Source: an uncultured Pelagibacteraceae bacterium
Lineage (GTDB): Bacteria; Pseudomonadota; Alphaproteobacteria; Pelagibacterales; Pelagibacteraceae
Direction of reading: 5' to 3'
Assembly: GCA_902544985.1 (NCBI GenBank)
Contig: CACCFV010000003.1
Span: 1-64,000 of the forward strand
DNA: 64,000 bases
How positions within the stretch are numbered: the stretch's first letter is position 1; every line of letters begins with the position of its first letter. The translations under genes were made by a program, and so were the position numbers. This document shows positions 61,836-64,000 of the stretch, in pieces. Under the pieces are notes generated by a model. The model ran no database searches. It was not told the origin of the DNA and worked only from the letters and a program-made list of their open reading frames with translations.

Positions 61836-62323
61836 TAAAAAAACTTTTAATTACTTTATTATTCTCAGTATTTATAATTTCTAACTCATTTGCTGCTGGA
61901 TCAAGTGATAGCGGTTCTTCTAAAACTAAAACACAGTACGATATGGCTGTTACTCATATTAAAGCTGCAAAAAACTTTGAAAAAAAAGATAAACTTGAAA
62001 AAGCAAAAAAAAGATACGAGAAAGCCCAAAAATTATTAATTCAATCTAATAAAAAATTTCCAAACAAAGCAGATACGTTAAATTATCTTGGTTTTACCAC
62101 TAGAAAACTTGGTGACTTTGAAAATGGAGAAAAATATTATTTAGCAGGATTAAAAATCGATCCCAAACATGTGGGTATTAATGAATATCTAGGCGAACTA
62201 TACGTAGCTACAAATAGACATAATCTTGCAGTTGAAAGACTTGAAGTGTTAAAAGGATGTAATTGCAAAGAATATGATGACTTGAAAGCTATCATTGCTG
62301 GCGAAAAAGTTTCAAAATATTAA
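61832..62323 (+). CDS. Secreted TPR-repeat protein
   Basis: 163 aa; signal peptide; TPR-like LNYLGFTTRKLGDFENGEKYYLAGLKIDPKHVGINEYLGELYV; ATGA overlap with pxpA. Confidence 0.8.
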   Translation: MIKKLLITLLFSVFIISNSFAAGSSDSGSSKTKTQYDMAVTHIKAAKNFEKKDKLEKAKKRYEKAQKLLIQSNKKFPNKADTLNYLGFTTRKLGDFENGEKYYLAGLKIDPKHVGINEYLGELYVATNRHNLAVERLEVLKGCNCKEYDDLKAIIAGEKVSKY

Positions 62324-62349
62324 TTACTTATAATAGACAACAGGATCTG

Positions 62350-62365
62350 AACAATTATAATTGTT
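62350..62365 (+). terminator. Weak candidate intrinsic terminator after the TPR gene
   Basis: Perfect palindrome AACAATTATAATTGTT followed by TTTT. Confidence 0.4.
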
Positions 62366-62383
62366 TTTTAAAATGATATTACA

Positions 62384-62995
62384 TTGTTAGAAGAATCTCT
62401 CATACTCTTACAGATTATATTTATTGATATTATCTTGGCTGCGGATAATGCAATTATAATTGGTTTAATTGCTGCAAACTTTGTACCTAAAAATAGAAAA
62501 TTGATTATTTTTTGGGGCGTAGTTGGTGCGCTTGTTTTCAAAGTTTTATTTGCTATTTTTGCTACTTACCTTTTCCAATTTTATTGGGTCAAAATAATTG
62601 GTGGTCTTCTTTTAATCTGGATTGTTAATGACCTTAGAAAAGATTTATTTGAAATTAAAAAGATCAAATCACCTACTAAAAAATCAAAAGAACCATCATT
62701 TATTAAAAGTATTTATAAAGTCCTTTTTGCAGACATAACCATCAGTTTTGATAACGTCATTGGTGTTGTTGGTGCTGCAAAAGGTAATTTTGGCTATATG
62801 ATGTTTGGGCTTATCTTGTCAGTTGTTTTGACTGGTGCATTAGCTACATATTTAGCAAATTATATTCAAAGACATCTTTGGATTGCCTATGTTGGTTTAG
62901 GTTTTATTTTGCTTGTTGCTTTACAGTTGATTATTGGTGGATTAAATGATTATGGTGTTTTATCAATTAATGAAACCTTTAAAAAATACTTCTAA
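62384..62995 (+). CDS. TerC-family integral membrane protein (TTG start)
   Basis: 203 aa; FIDIILAADNAIIIGLIAANFVPKNRK, FADITISFDNVIGVVGAAKGN. Confidence 0.9.
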   Translation: MLEESLILLQIIFIDIILAADNAIIIGLIAANFVPKNRKLIIFWGVVGALVFKVLFAIFATYLFQFYWVKIIGGLLLIWIVNDLRKDLFEIKKIKSPTKKSKEPSFIKSIYKVLFADITISFDNVIGVVGAAKGNFGYMMFGLILSVVLTGALATYLANYIQRHLWIAYVGLGFILLVALQLIIGGLNDYGVLSINETFKKYF

Positions 62996-63004
62996 TCAAA
63001 AAAA

Positions 63005-63862
63005 TTGCCACTAAAACACTTATTCATTTTAATCTTTATAATGATAGCTCATGGAAGTGCTTTTCCCGTAGCTAAGTTGGCTCTTAATAATTCAGTTCCA
63101 CCCATCTTAATGGCCTCATTAAGAATGGGATTGGTCTTTTTGTTACTAATACCTTTTTGGAAATTTAAACTCCCTAATAAAAAATTTTACAAACCATTGA
63201 TTTTATTTTCAATATCTATGGGTGTTTTAGTTTATGTATTTATGAATTTATCATTATTTCATTCCTCAATAATTGCTCCTATAATTTTAGGATCTCAACT
63301 TGCAATACCGTTTGGAATACTAGCAAGTGCTTTTCTCTTAAATGAAAATATAAGTAAAAATAAATGGATTTTGATTTTCACCTCCTTTATTGGAATAGTC
63401 ATAATCTTTTTTGATCCTAAATTAACAGAAAACTATTTGGGTTTATTTTTTGCTAGTCTTATGGCTTTATTTTTTGGACTTGCACAAGTTTATTCTAGGC
63501 AACTAAAAGAGCTGCCAATAAGTATGATAAATGCTAGCACGGGAATTTTTGGTTTTGTAACACTCATAATTATTTCAGCTTTCATTGAAGGTAATGTTCA
63601 AGAAAATATTGAACAAATAGATTTTGAGTCATGGACGCTCATATCTTATCAAGCAGTGATAGTATCTTTATGTGCACACCTGCTGATGTTTTATCTCTAT
63701 AAATTTTATACTGTTGGTAAGATTTTTCCTTTTTATTCCCTCTTTCCAATATTTGGGATTATTCTCACTTATCTAGTTTTTGGTGAAGTGCCCACTATTT
63801 TGTTCATATTGGGTGGTATAATTGTAATTACTTCAGTGTTTTTTTTACACAAAATTAAATAA
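63005..63862 (+). CDS. DMT-superfamily (EamA) transporter (TTG start, or ATG at 63041)
   Basis: 285 aa, ten-TM EamA pattern; MIAHGSAFPVAKLALNNSVPPILMASLRMGLVFLLL. Confidence 0.86.
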   Translation: MPLKHLFILIFIMIAHGSAFPVAKLALNNSVPPILMASLRMGLVFLLLIPFWKFKLPNKKFYKPLILFSISMGVLVYVFMNLSLFHSSIIAPIILGSQLAIPFGILASAFLLNENISKNKWILIFTSFIGIVIIFFDPKLTENYLGLFFASLMALFFGLAQVYSRQLKELPISMINASTGIFGFVTLIIISAFIEGNVQENIEQIDFESWTLISYQAVIVSLCAHLLMFYLYKFYTVGKIFPFYSLFPIFGIILTYLVFGEVPTILFILGGIIVITSVFFLHKIK

Positions 63863-63937
63863 TTTGCTTATTGCAACTTTTTATAAATCAGATTTAATTT
63901 GGTTTTTAAAAATTTTTAACAATAAAAGAGGATAATA

Positions 63938-64000
63938 ATGAAAAAACTATTTGTGGCTGCATTTATATTTGTTTCTACTTTTACAACAAATGTTTTTGCA
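63938..64000 (+). CDS. 5' end of a secreted protein gene (truncated at window edge)
   Basis: ATG with upstream AGAGGA; encodes signal peptide MKKLFVAAFIFVSTFTTNVFA. Confidence 0.7.
   Translation, partial: MKKLFVAAFIFVSTFTTNVFA

Noticed and set aside
1-64000. CRISPR arrays, transposons, integrases, prophage genes, toxin-antitoxin or restriction systems
   Set aside because: None recognised; no repeat-spacer pattern or mobile-element proteins seen
1-64000. tRNA or rRNA genes
   Set aside because: Intergenic gaps are short and AT-rich and no cloverleaf-like or rRNA sequence was recognised by eye; a tRNAscan/Infernal run would be decisive

Overview
The window looks like a streamlined, AT-rich, coding-dense alphaproteobacterial chromosome. 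Gene content and order resemble SAR11/Pelagibacterales; that taxonomy is inference from recognised proteins, not a search. About 68 genes are supported. Most are housekeeping: PBP1A, RNase E/G, thiSG, aroQ, accBC, aspS, purMN, pepA, lptFGD, surA-pdxA-rsmA, gmk, acpP-fabG-fabD, rpsF-rpsR-rplI-dnaB, cvpA-purF and gshAB. Between about 39 and 62 kb there is a metabolic accessory region: (i) a DMT transporter / creatinase / glycine-amidinotransferase operon; (ii) an HPP membrane protein next to NAD-dependent formate dehydrogenase; (iii) an FAD oxidoreductase / DUF1365 / Cfa-like / DUF3833 / SDR lipid-modification cluster beside TspO; (iv) gcvTHP behind a tandem glycine riboswitch; (v) the pxpABC 5-oxoprolinase genes. 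The strongest observations are: a perfect 12-bp inverted repeat that would pair the second glycine aptamer's 5' flank with the gcvT ribosome-binding site and start codon; the creatinase/amidinotransferase pair; the possible furan-fatty-acid-type cluster; RNase E/G lacking its Zn-link motif; a stand-alone NrdJ C-terminal-type domain; and near-universal tail-to-tail gene overlap. No tRNA, rRNA, CRISPR array, transposon or prophage was seen.
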